9,554 nt of DNA from Actinomycetota bacterium (GTDB lineage Bacteria > Actinomycetota > Thermoleophilia > UBA2241), in contig JAAYBE010000142.1 in NCBI GenBank assembly GCA_012719015.1, positions 1 to 9,554 of the forward strand, written 5' to 3'. The translations under genes were made by a program, and so were the position numbers. The stretch's first letter is position 1. Each line of letters starts with the position of its first letter. The notes below the pieces were generated by a model. It was not told where the DNA came from. It made no database searches and saw only the letters and a program-made list of their open reading frames with translations. This document shows positions 1 through 6,343 of this stretch, one piece after another.

Positions 1-499
1 CCTCCGGGGCGGAGTACTCGAGGAGGCGCAGCTCGGCGTCGGGCGCGGCGAGCATCGCCAGCTCGCGGAAAGCGGCCGCCTGGTCGCCGACCGCGTAGAT
101 CGCCGTCATGGCGTAGATGAGGTCGAACGGGCCGGCCAGGACCCGGCCGGCCGCCTGCAGGTCGCCCTCGACCACCGTCACCTCGGGATGCCGCTCCCGT
201 GCCAGTCGTGCGGTCGCCGGATCGACCTCGACGCCGGTCACTGCGCCGAGTCCCTGGGCCTGGACCCAGGCGGCGGTGCCGCCGGCGCCACACCCGGCGT
301 CCAGGACACGGCGGGCCGGGGAGGCCGACAGCCCGGCGAAGAGCAGGCGGTTGGCCTCCTCTTCGCCGGGGTGGGCGTAGTCGCCGTCGCGGACCAGCGC
401 GAGCAGCCGCTTGCCGGTGGCGTTGTCCATCGCCGTGGGCGGGTCCGCCGGCGCGTCGCCCCGGCCTGCCGGCGCCGACGTGGCCCGCCCGGTCGTCAC
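1..499 (-). CDS. Class I SAM-dependent methyltransferase (partial, 3' end outside window)
   Basis: Reading leftward off the window edge, the protein contains a typical Rossmann-type SAM-binding motif I, VLDAGCGAGGTAAWV, followed by an acidic residue at the end of strand 2 (VTGVEVDP) and the later segments VVEGDL and FDLIYAMTAIYAV. This is the Methyltransf_11/25 type of small-molecule methyltransferase; the acceptor cannot be told. Two starts are possible. GTG at 499 lies 22 nt after the stop of the GcvT-SHMT gene and has AGCGGAG just upstream with a short 4-nt spacer. ATG at 430 (MDNATGKRLLALV) has no visible ribosome site. I chose GTG 499, but the first 23 residues it adds are Ala/Pro/Gly-rich and carry no recognisable fold, so ATG 430 remains possible. 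It is the third gene of the aminotransferase operon. The methyl acceptor may be an amino acid handled by the upstream enzymes, but that is inference. Confidence 0.85.
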   Translation of the reverse strand, partial: MTTGRATSAPAGRGDAPADPPTAMDNATGKRLLALVRDGDYAHPGEEEANRLLFAGLSASPARRVLDAGCGAGGTAAWVQAQGLGAVTGVEVDPATARLARERHPEVTVVEGDLQAAGRVLAGPFDLIYAMTAIYAVGDQAAAFRELAMLAAPDAELRLLEYSAPE

Positions 500-521
500 A
501 GGGCTCCGCTCGCGCGTCTGG

Positions 522-3227
522 TCACAGGAGTCCGTGCAGACGCTCCAGCAACGGGTCGAACTCCGGCCCCTTGAAGCAGTAGCCCATGTCCGTGAACTGC
601 TCGCGCAACGCCTTGACCTCGGCGGCCACGCCGCGGCCCTCGAGGATGACGGCGCCCATGAGGTGCGCGACCTGGGCGAACTCGGCCGGCCCCATGCCGA
701 ACCGCGTCATCTCGGCGACGCCGAGGCGCAGCGCGCCGGCGGCGGTGAAGCCCTCCTCGTCCGGCGCCGCCTGGTAGTTCACGATGATCCCGCTGTCCTC
801 CAGGCGGCCGGCCATCTCCGGCCCCCGGCCGTAACCGACCCGCACGACCACCTGGTGGGTCTCGGTGTACTGCACGGCGGGATCACCGGCCACGTCGAGG
901 CCGGCGTCGTGCAGCGCCACGGCGAACGCCTTGGCGTTGGCGGTCACTGCCCGCTGCCAGGCGTCCTTGAAGTGGTTCATCTCGAACGCCGCCATGAGCA
1001 GGCCGAGCAGCGTGCCCAGGTGGTGGTTGCTGACCGAGCCCGGGAAGGTCCGGCGCTCGATCGCCTCCCACAGGTCGTACTTCTCGTCGGTCTCGACCCA
1101 GCGGGTTGCGACGATGCCGCGCTGGGTGCCGAAGAACGTCTTGTGGGTGGAGCCGGTGACGACGTCGGCGCCCTCCGCGAACGGCTCCTGGAAGTGCGGG
1201 CCCACGAGTCCCAGCACGTGGGCCATGTCGTACATGAGCACGGCCGGGATCCCCGATGACTCCAGGAACTGCCTGACTTCGCGGACCGGCTCCGGGTGCA
1301 GCACCATGCTCTTGCCGAGGATGATCAGCTCGGGGCGCTCCTCCTCGATGACCCGGAGGAGCGCGGGCACGTCCGCCTTGTACGGGTTCTCGTGGAGGAC
1401 CGGGATGTCGACCACGGCCGGGAGCTCGGTGCGGGGGTCGCGAGCGACGTAGTCCCTCAGGGCTCCCATGGGCTGCGCGCTCAAGTGGCCGCCCTTGCCG
1501 ATGTGGTTGTTGACGACCTTGGCGATGCGGCGCGGCTCCGCCCGGCGGTCGGCCCGGTTGAGGTAGTCGACCAGCGCGCTGAACACGGCGGCGTTGGCCA
1601 TCTGGCCGCTCACCGTGCGTGTCTCCACCTCAGGGCAGCCGAGATAGGCACGAAGTTCGGCGACCAGGAGCCGCTCGACCTCGTGGATGAACCCGGTCCC
1701 CTGGTAGTAGAAGACGTCGGCATCGTAGAACGCCTCGGTCTTGCGATGCTCCGCGTAACGACCGGAGGGGTCGGTGACGCTGAGCAGCCGGACGGCCGGG
1801 GAGGCCGTCATCTCGCTGGGGATGAGGTCGATGCACGCGGTCTGACGCCACACATGGTTCGTGATCGCCTTGTCGAGGAGACGCAGCGCCTTCTCGCCGC
1901 CCTCGCCGCCCTCGAGCTCGGTGAGCTGCGGCGTGTGGTCCCAGATGATGGCCCGGGCGCAGGGGGGCGCGTCGCTGCGCAGGTGGTGCGGGACGACCAG
2001 CCCCGGGAGCCGCCGGCCGCGGACGTCGATCTCGACCTCGTCGTCTTCGAGGACGCGGCTGTCGAGATAGGCCAGCGCGATGGAGCGCAGCTCGTGCTCC
2101 TCGGTCTGGAGGGAACAGAGCCCCTCGCCCTCCACGCCCCAGTACGGCACCGCCGTGCCGCTCGTCACCCAGCCGAGGAAGGCGTCCTCGCCGAGGCGTG
2201 CGTCGTCCCCGGCGTACACGGACGCGCCCTCCCGCGCGACGCCGCGGCCGGTCACGGCCACCGGCCGTGTGAGCCGCGGCAGGTCCTCGAGGAGCGAGTA
2301 ATCGCGTTGGAGGATGCGGGCGTAGGCGCGCTGCTGCCGCTCGAGCGCGGTCCGGCCGATGAAGTCGCCTTTGCGCGGAGAGAAGCTCACCGCGAAGGCC
2401 GCCGGAGGGCAGCTGAAGATGGGGATCTCGGCGCCGTCCGGGGACGACCCGAGCTCGTGCCCGTACAGAGGCAGGCCTGCCTCGAGACGCAGCGTGTCGC
2501 GGGCGCCGAGCCCGACGGGCGTGGCGCCCGCGTCGACCAGGGCGTCCCAGAGCGCCGGCCCGTCGGACGCGGCCACGAAGAGCTCGAAGGCGATGGGCTC
2601 CCCCGTGTAGCCGGTGCGGACGATGCGCGTCTCCACGAGGCGCCCGTCTCGCGGCAGCCGCAGGGTGGCGATGCTCAGCTCGTTGCGCAAGGGTTCCGGG
2701 AGTCGCCCTTCCTCGAGGAGGCTCCCCAGGATCTCCCGCGTCGCCTTGCCCTGCAGCGCGACCATGGCGACCTCGCCGGTCACGTCGCTCATCTCGACTT
2801 CGGGGAAGTGGGCGAGCCCGTCGCGGAAGTGCTGCCAGTCGCTGAGCCGGTTGGAGGCATTGACGACCAGGGTGTACTCCCCGTCCACGAAGCGGTAGAG
2901 GTAGGCGTCGTCGAGCGCACCGCCGGTGGGCGTGGGGACCATCGTGTACTGGGCCTGGAGGAGGTCGAGCGCCTCGGCGTTGTTGGTGAGCACGTGCTGG
3001 AGGAAGGCGACGGCGCCGGGGCCGCGGAACACGAAACGGCCCATGTGCGAGACGTCGAACAGGCCCGCGCCGCGGCGCGTGGCGAGGTGCTCGGCCAGGA
3101 TGCCGCCGGAGTACTGGAGCGGCATCTCCCAGCCGCCGAAGTCCACCATCCTGGCACCGGCGGCGACGTGCTGCGCGTGGAACGGGGTGCGTAGCAGCCG
3201 GTCGCCGCCCATGGTCTCAACGGTCAT
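522..3227 (-). CDS. GcvT-SHMT fusion: aminomethyltransferase domain joined to serine hydroxymethyltransferase domain
   Basis: A 901-residue protein with two folate enzymes in one chain. Residues about 10-415 are a GcvT (glycine cleavage T-protein) unit: VDFGGWEMPLQY, FDVSHMGR, GGALDDAYLY (the Asp pair near 106-107 matches the catalytic Asp region), GLGARDTLRLEAGLPLYGHEL near 239-259, and a C-terminal barrel. Residues about 430-901 are a diverged SHMT: LIPSEMTASPAV, GRYAEH (Tyr and Glu of the active site), GKGGHLS (His stacking on PLP), YDMAHVLGLV (Asp binding the PLP ring nitrogen), STHKT with the Schiff-base Lys near 696, and GALRLG (Arg for the substrate carboxylate). Both halves are near full length and keep their catalytic residues. 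ATG 3227 overlaps the aminotransferase stop as ATGA and has AAGGAG 8 nt upstream. The in-frame GTG at 3236 touches that ribosome site and is unlikely. Expected role: make 5,10-methylene-THF from an aminomethyl or methyl donor and use it to turn glycine into serine, or the reverse. The donor is unknown because no GcvP or GcvH gene is nearby. Confidence 0.93.
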   Translation of the reverse strand: MTVETMGGDRLLRTPFHAQHVAAGARMVDFGGWEMPLQYSGGILAEHLATRRGAGLFDVSHMGRFVFRGPGAVAFLQHVLTNNAEALDLLQAQYTMVPTPTGGALDDAYLYRFVDGEYTLVVNASNRLSDWQHFRDGLAHFPEVEMSDVTGEVAMVALQGKATREILGSLLEEGRLPEPLRNELSIATLRLPRDGRLVETRIVRTGYTGEPIAFELFVAASDGPALWDALVDAGATPVGLGARDTLRLEAGLPLYGHELGSSPDGAEIPIFSCPPAAFAVSFSPRKGDFIGRTALERQQRAYARILQRDYSLLEDLPRLTRPVAVTGRGVAREGASVYAGDDARLGEDAFLGWVTSGTAVPYWGVEGEGLCSLQTEEHELRSIALAYLDSRVLEDDEVEIDVRGRRLPGLVVPHHLRSDAPPCARAIIWDHTPQLTELEGGEGGEKALRLLDKAITNHVWRQTACIDLIPSEMTASPAVRLLSVTDPSGRYAEHRKTEAFYDADVFYYQGTGFIHEVERLLVAELRAYLGCPEVETRTVSGQMANAAVFSALVDYLNRADRRAEPRRIAKVVNNHIGKGGHLSAQPMGALRDYVARDPRTELPAVVDIPVLHENPYKADVPALLRVIEEERPELIILGKSMVLHPEPVREVRQFLESSGIPAVLMYDMAHVLGLVGPHFQEPFAEGADVVTGSTHKTFFGTQRGIVATRWVETDEKYDLWEAIERRTFPGSVSNHHLGTLLGLLMAAFEMNHFKDAWQRAVTANAKAFAVALHDAGLDVAGDPAVQYTETHQVVVRVGYGRGPEMAGRLEDSGIIVNYQAAPDEEGFTAAGALRLGVAEMTRFGMGPAEFAQVAHLMGAVILEGRGVAAEVKALREQFTDMGYCFKGPEFDPLLERLHGLL

Positions 3228-4432
3228 TGCGCCCACTCCTTCAGTCGGCCGAGCCCCTCACGGATCAACGCGGTGCTGATACCGGAGTAGGCGATGCGTA
3301 CGTAGCGGCGTTGCTCACCGGGGAGGGCGCGACCGAAGTGCTGACGGGTACAGAAGCTGACCCCCGTCTGCTCCAGCACCGTGCGTCGCAGATCCTCGTA
3401 ACCGGCGAGCCCCTTGCGATCCATCAGCTCCGTCACGTCGGGATACAGGTAGAAGGTCGCCTCCGGCCGGTAGCAGGAGACGCCGGGGATGTCGTTGAGC
3501 AGGTCGACGGCCACGTTGCGCCGCTCCTCGAGTGTGCGGACGATCTCGCGCGCCCCGGATTGGTCGCCGGTGAGCGCCTCGACGCCGGCCCACTGGGTGA
3601 AGTGGGAGGTGCACGACTCCTGGTTCACGTTGAGGGTGGCGATGTGGGCGATCACGTCCTCGGGGCCGATCGCGGCGCCGAGGCGCCATCCCGTCATCGC
3701 GTACTTCTTGCTGAAGGTGTACAGGATGACGGTGCGCTCGGCCATGCCGGGCAGGGCCGCGATCGACCGGCTCCGCCCTGAGTAGCGCACGTCCCAGTAG
3801 GCCTCGTCGGAGAGTACGCGGAGATCGTGTCGCAGGCACAGGTCGGCCAGCGCCTCGATCTCCTCGTCGGAGCTCTCCGCGCCCGTCGGGTTGTGGAGGT
3901 TGTTGTAGATGAGCAGTTTCGTGCGCGGCGTGACGGCCGCCTCCACGGCTTCGAAATCGAGGAGGAAGTCGTCCCGTCCGGGCACGAACCCATAGGGCTT
4001 CGCGACGCCGCCGAGGAACTCGATCTGGCTCTCGTAGATCGGGAACCCCGGATTGGGGTAGAGGACCTCGTCCCCGGGGTCCATCAGGGCGAGGAGGAAC
4101 TTCCCGATCACCGGCTTGCCACCAGGTTGCACGGCGACGTTCGCCGGCCCGCAGGCGACGCCGCGGGTCGCGGCGATCTCCGCCGCCAGCGCCTCGCGCA
4201 GCTCGGGGATGCCGGCGTTGGGGCAGTAGCCGGTCTTGCCCGCGCGCACGGCGCTGAACGCGGCCTCGACCACGTTCTCCGGGGTCGGCAGGTCCATGTC
4301 GCCGAGGTGGAAGGGATAGACCGTGTTGCCGAGGCCCTTCCAGGCCGCCGCCTCGGCGGAGACGGCGAACGCGGTCTCGGTCCCAAGGTGGCTGATGCGC
4401 TCGGCCATCGGGGTCGTCCCTGGCTCGCTCAT
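3224..4432 (-). CDS. PLP-dependent class I/II aminotransferase
   Basis: About 402 residues, the normal length for a fold-type I aminotransferase of the aspartate aminotransferase superfamily. Visible landmarks (numbered from ATG 4432): the glycine-rich VQPGGKPV near 104, NNLHNPTG (Asn181 contacts the PLP oxygen), SDEAY (Asp209 and Tyr212 hold PLP), FSKKYAMTGWRLG with Schiff-base Lys242, and VRIAYS with Arg379 binding the substrate carboxylate. It moves an amino group between an amino acid and a 2-oxoacid; specificity cannot be read from the sequence. Three starts fit: ATG 4441 (ribosome site too close), ATG 4432 (GGGGGA 8 nt upstream) and ATG 4408 (AGGGA 8 nt upstream). I chose 4432. It is the first gene of the operon, its stop overlaps the start of the GcvT-SHMT gene, and it follows a structured leader. 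A glyoxylate, serine or alanine aminotransferase would suit the neighbours, but this is inference. Confidence 0.92.
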   Translation of the reverse strand: MSEPGTTPMAERISHLGTETAFAVSAEAAAWKGLGNTVYPFHLGDMDLPTPENVVEAAFSAVRAGKTGYCPNAGIPELREALAAEIAATRGVACGPANVAVQPGGKPVIGKFLLALMDPGDEVLYPNPGFPIYESQIEFLGGVAKPYGFVPGRDDFLLDFEAVEAAVTPRTKLLIYNNLHNPTGAESSDEEIEALADLCLRHDLRVLSDEAYWDVRYSGRSRSIAALPGMAERTVILYTFSKKYAMTGWRLGAAIGPEDVIAHIATLNVNQESCTSHFTQWAGVEALTGDQSGAREIVRTLEERRNVAVDLLNDIPGVSCYRPEATFYLYPDVTELMDRKGLAGYEDLRRTVLEQTGVSFCTRQHFGRALPGEQRRYVRIAYSGISTALIREGLGRLKEWAQ

Positions 4433-4456
4433 GCTGCTCATCCCCCATGCATCGAT

Positions 4457-4528
4457 GGACAGGGTGTCGTCCGCACCGCCCTGCCCGTGGCGACGTCGCC
4501 CGTCGCTCCAGGGGCCCGCTCCGCCCTG
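4457..4528 (-). promoter_or_regulatory. Structured 5' leader of the aminotransferase operon: three packed hairpins
   Basis: Read on the minus strand, three stem-loops lie almost end to end. H1 (4528-4509) has stem CAGGG/CCCTG with a 10-nt loop. H2 (4506-4490) has stem GCGACG/CGTCGC with loop GGCGA. H3 (4486-4457) has an 8-bp stem GGGCAGGG/CCCTGTCC with one G-U pair and a 14-nt loop. H1 and H3 share CAGGGCGGNGCGG (12 of 13 bases identical, 45 nt apart) and pair the same CAGGG with CCCTG. H3 ends 15-25 nt before the candidate start codons. No known riboswitch consensus is recognised; the glycine riboswitch core is absent. GC-rich DNA forms stems easily, so function is a hypothesis. Confidence 0.4.
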
Positions 4529-4579
4529 TGTCGGCCCGCTGGATGTGGCAGCGCGTCACGGCGGTCCCGGACTCCCGGC

Positions 4580-4609
4580 ACTGTAGCATCGCGCTTCCGC
4601 CGGCCGCAA
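4580..4609 (-). promoter_or_regulatory. Putative promoter of the aminotransferase / GcvT-SHMT / methyltransferase operon
   Basis: On the minus strand TTGCGG (4609-4604) and TACAGT (4585-4580) are separated by 18 nt. TACAGT fits the TANNNT -10 pattern and TTGCGG keeps the TTG of a sigma-70 type -35. Transcription would begin near 4573, giving a leader of about 140 nt that contains the three hairpins. The 242-nt stretch between the divergent aminotransferase and trpS genes holds this promoter, the leader and the trpS promoter; I see no other gene in it. Confidence 0.45.
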
Positions 4610-4660
4610 CGCCGGGCACGTCTCCGGGCCGCGACAGTCGCATCGACCGCGCCGGTTGGG

Positions 4661-4666
4661 TAGACT
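4661..4666 (+). promoter_or_regulatory. -10 box of trpS, suggesting a leaderless transcript
   Basis: TAGACT ends 8 nt before the GTG start codon at 4675. Transcription normally begins about 6-9 nt after a -10 box, so the mRNA would begin at or next to the start codon. This agrees with the lack of any Shine-Dalgarno sequence before this GTG. No convincing -35 box is seen 16-19 nt upstream. The 8-mer GTAGACTG recurs at two other promoters in the window. Confidence 0.55.
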
Positions 4667-4674
4667 GCGGGGCC

Positions 4675-5697
4675 GTGAGCGACCAGCCAGACAAGCCGCG
4701 GCGTCGGCCGCGCGTCTTCAGCGGCACGCAGCCGAGCGGCACCCCGCATCTCGGCAACTACCTCGGCGCGTTCCGCAACTACACGGCCATGCAGGAGACG
4801 CACGACTGCGTCTACTGTGTGGTCGACCTCCACGCCATCACCGTCCGCCAGACGCGGGCCGAACTGCGGCGCAACACCATCGAGCTGGCCAATACGTTCC
4901 TGGCGTCGGGCGTGGACCCCGAGCGCTCCATCGTCATCGTACAGAGCCACGTGCCGGCGCACAGTGAGCTGATGTGGATCCTCAACACCATCACGTATAT
5001 GGGCGAGCTGCGCCGCATGACGCAGTTCAAGGACAAGACGGCCGGCGCCGAGGGGGAGAGCATCGGTGTCGGGATCTTCGATTATCCGGTTCTCATGGCG
5101 GCGGACATCCTGCTCTACCAGGCCGATGCGGTGCCCGTCGGAGAGGATCAGAAGCAGCACGTGGAGCTCACGCGCGATCTCGCGGAGCGGTTCAACAACG
5201 CCTTCGGCAAGGCCTTCGTCGTGCCGGAGCCGATCATCCGGACGGAGGGCGCGCGCGTCATGGGCCTCGACGACCCCACCCGGAAGATGAGCAAGAGCGC
5301 CGGCTCCGCGGGCAACTACATCGCCTTGATGGACCCGCCGGACGTGATCCGTCGCAAGATCAGGCGAGCTGTGACGGATTCCGGCACCGAGGTCCGCGGC
5401 GGTCCGGACAAACCGGCCCTCACCAACCTGCTCGACATCTACAGCGTGCTCGCCGGTGAACCCGTCCCGTCCATCGAGGAGCGCTACGTCGGCAGAGGCT
5501 ATGCGGAGTTCAAGACCGACCTCGCGGAGGTCGTCATCCGCGCGCTGGCGCCGTTTCAGGAGCGGATGCGCGAGCTGGAGGCCGACAAGGGCTACACGCT
5601 CGAGGTGCTCAGGAACGGAGCCGAGCGCGCCGAGGCGATCGCGTCGCGCACGCTCGCGAAGGTCCGCGAACGCGTCGGGCTCGTGCCGCGGCCGTAG
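4675..5697 (+). CDS. trpS: Tryptophanyl-tRNA synthetase
   Basis: A 340-residue protein that charges tRNA-Trp with tryptophan in the cytoplasm for translation. It is a class I synthetase of normal bacterial length (about 330-340 residues). Landmarks: FSGTQPSGTPHLGNYLGA with the HIGH-type motif at residues 24-27, DLHAIT near 51, the family signature DYPVLMAADILLYQAD at 136-151, VGEDQKQHVELTRDLAERFN at 155-174, and KMSKS at 204-208. The GTG at 4675 was chosen because the sequence before the Rossmann strand is short there, as in the family. The open frame runs upstream to an ATG at 4447, but those 76 codons show no TrpRS similarity and lie across the divergent promoter. It diverges from the aminotransferase operon. 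The next plus-strand gene has its own promoter, so trpS is probably transcribed alone. A small GC-rich palindrome (5704-5716) follows the stop but has no U-tract. Confidence 0.97.
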   Translation: MSDQPDKPRRRPRVFSGTQPSGTPHLGNYLGAFRNYTAMQETHDCVYCVVDLHAITVRQTRAELRRNTIELANTFLASGVDPERSIVIVQSHVPAHSELMWILNTITYMGELRRMTQFKDKTAGAEGESIGVGIFDYPVLMAADILLYQADAVPVGEDQKQHVELTRDLAERFNNAFGKAFVVPEPIIRTEGARVMGLDDPTRKMSKSAGSAGNYIALMDPPDVIRRKIRRAVTDSGTEVRGGPDKPALTNLLDIYSVLAGEPVPSIEERYVGRGYAEFKTDLAEVVIRALAPFQERMRELEADKGYTLEVLRNGAERAEAIASRTLAKVRERVGLVPRP

Positions 5698-5741
5698 GCG
5701 ACTGCGGCCCGGCCGCGCTCGTCAGCGACGCGGCCTCCCGG

Positions 5742-5774
5742 TAGACTGGCGTCGGCAACGTCCCCTCATGGAGG
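5742..5774 (+). promoter_or_regulatory. Promoter -10 box and ribosome site of the 156-aa gene
   Basis: TAGACT at 5742-5747, inside the shared 8-mer GTAGACTG, would start transcription near 5754. The leader of about 25 nt carries GGAGG at 5770-5774, 4 nt before the ATG at 5779. No clear -35 box is present. This gene therefore has a leader and a Shine-Dalgarno site, unlike trpS with the same -10 box. Confidence 0.5.
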
Positions 5775-5778
5775 CGCA

Positions 5779-6249
5779 ATGATCTCCAACGACCTCATGC
5801 GTCGTCGCAACGCCGGCGACCTGATCGATCACGTCGTCGACGTCATGATCTCCGTTGAGACGATGAAGGAGCGCAGCGCGAAGCTGCTCGGAGCCGAGTT
5901 CCCGCTCGTGTTGTGGCAGGGCAACGGCCGCATCGTCGCGTCGGACGACGTCGCCGTCTCGCTTCTCGTGCGCGGCGTGCGCGTCGACCTCACCTGGGAG
6001 CGGCTGGCGGGCACCTGGAGCCGGTTCCTCTCCAACCACACGCTGACCGTGGACGAGCTCGGCGGCGCGGCGGACGGCGTGGGCATCGTGAGCCTGTTCG
6101 CCTTCATACAGGGCCACGGTGTATCGGCGCTCGACACCGACGGCCTGCTCGTGTTCGACGAGGTCCGGGGCACGCCCGTGCACCAGTACGCCGACATGTC
6201 GCGGCCCACCTCGTGGGCGCCGTGGCGGCGTCGGATCCACGCGGACTGA
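5779..6249 (+). CDS. Uncharacterised 156-aa protein
   Basis: I do not recognise this family. The protein is soluble by appearance: no signal peptide, no membrane segment and no cysteine. The N-terminal third is helical and charged (LMRRRNAGDLIDHVVDVM), the middle is a likely alpha/beta part (FPLVLWQGNGRIVASDDVAVSLLVRGVRVDLTW), and the C-terminal third has GIVSLFAFIQGHG, DGLLVFDE and GTPVHQYADMSRPTSWAPW. The last motifs, with a His, an acidic pair and several aromatic residues, look conserved and might form a ligand or active site; that is inference. It has its own TAGACT -10 box and a strong ribosome site (GGAGG), so it is very likely real. It lies 81 nt after trpS and ends at the palindrome shared with the convergent oxidoreductase gene. 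Codon use matches its neighbours. Confidence 0.82.
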   Translation: MISNDLMRRRNAGDLIDHVVDVMISVETMKERSAKLLGAEFPLVLWQGNGRIVASDDVAVSLLVRGVRVDLTWERLAGTWSRFLSNHTLTVDELGGAADGVGIVSLFAFIQGHGVSALDTDGLLVFDEVRGTPVHQYADMSRPTSWAPWRRRIHAD

Positions 6250-6259
6250 ACGTGTCCGC

Positions 6260-6297
6260 GCGAAGGGCCGGGGCGGCGCGCCGCCCCGGCCCTTCGC
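6260..6297. terminator. 38-nt perfect palindrome between convergent genes, likely bidirectional terminator
   Basis: The two 19-nt arms (GCGAAGGGCCGGGGCGGCG and its exact complement) meet with no spacer, so the RNA would form a stem of about 17 bp with a 4-nt loop from either strand. It starts 11 nt after the stop of the 156-aa gene and lies 47 nt after the stop of the convergent dehydrogenase. There is no U-tract, which is common for GC-rich actinobacterial terminators. A second small hairpin, CCGGG/CCCGG at 6303-6316, lies on the side of the minus-strand gene. Confidence 0.7.
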
Positions 6298-6343
6298 CGT
6301 TCCCGGGAGAGCCCGGAGTGTCCGTGACGGCGTCGCTCGCGCC

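Noticed and set aside
1296..3194. Long plus-strand open frame (632 codons) opposite the GcvT-SHMT gene, and a similar one at 411-1259
   Set aside because: They are antisense to a gene with clear conserved motifs, have no recognisable domains, are rich in Arg/Val/Gly/Asp as expected from GC-rich shadows, and lack ribosome sites.
4442..4573. Glycine riboswitch before the GcvT-containing operon
   Set aside because: Expected from the gene content, but the conserved glycine riboswitch core sequences are not present; the leader has other hairpins instead.
4447..4674. N-terminal extension of trpS from the ATG at 4447
   Set aside because: No TrpRS family similarity, it runs through the divergent promoter and leader, and the -10 box just before GTG 4675 supports the shorter form.
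3315..4757. 480-codon minus-strand frame overlapping the aminotransferase
   Set aside because: Out of frame with the aminotransferase, with extreme Arg/Pro/Gly content and no motif; it also crosses the promoter region.
5704..5716. GCGGCC/GGCCGC palindrome after trpS as terminator
   Set aside because: Short, one-nt centre, no U-tract, and it lies just upstream of the next promoter; chance in GC-rich DNA is likely.
5768..5782. Tiny upstream frame ATG-GAG-GCG-CAA-TGA overlapping the start of the 156-aa gene
   Set aside because: Its first bases are the Shine-Dalgarno site itself and it has no ribosome site of its own, so the overlap is probably accidental.
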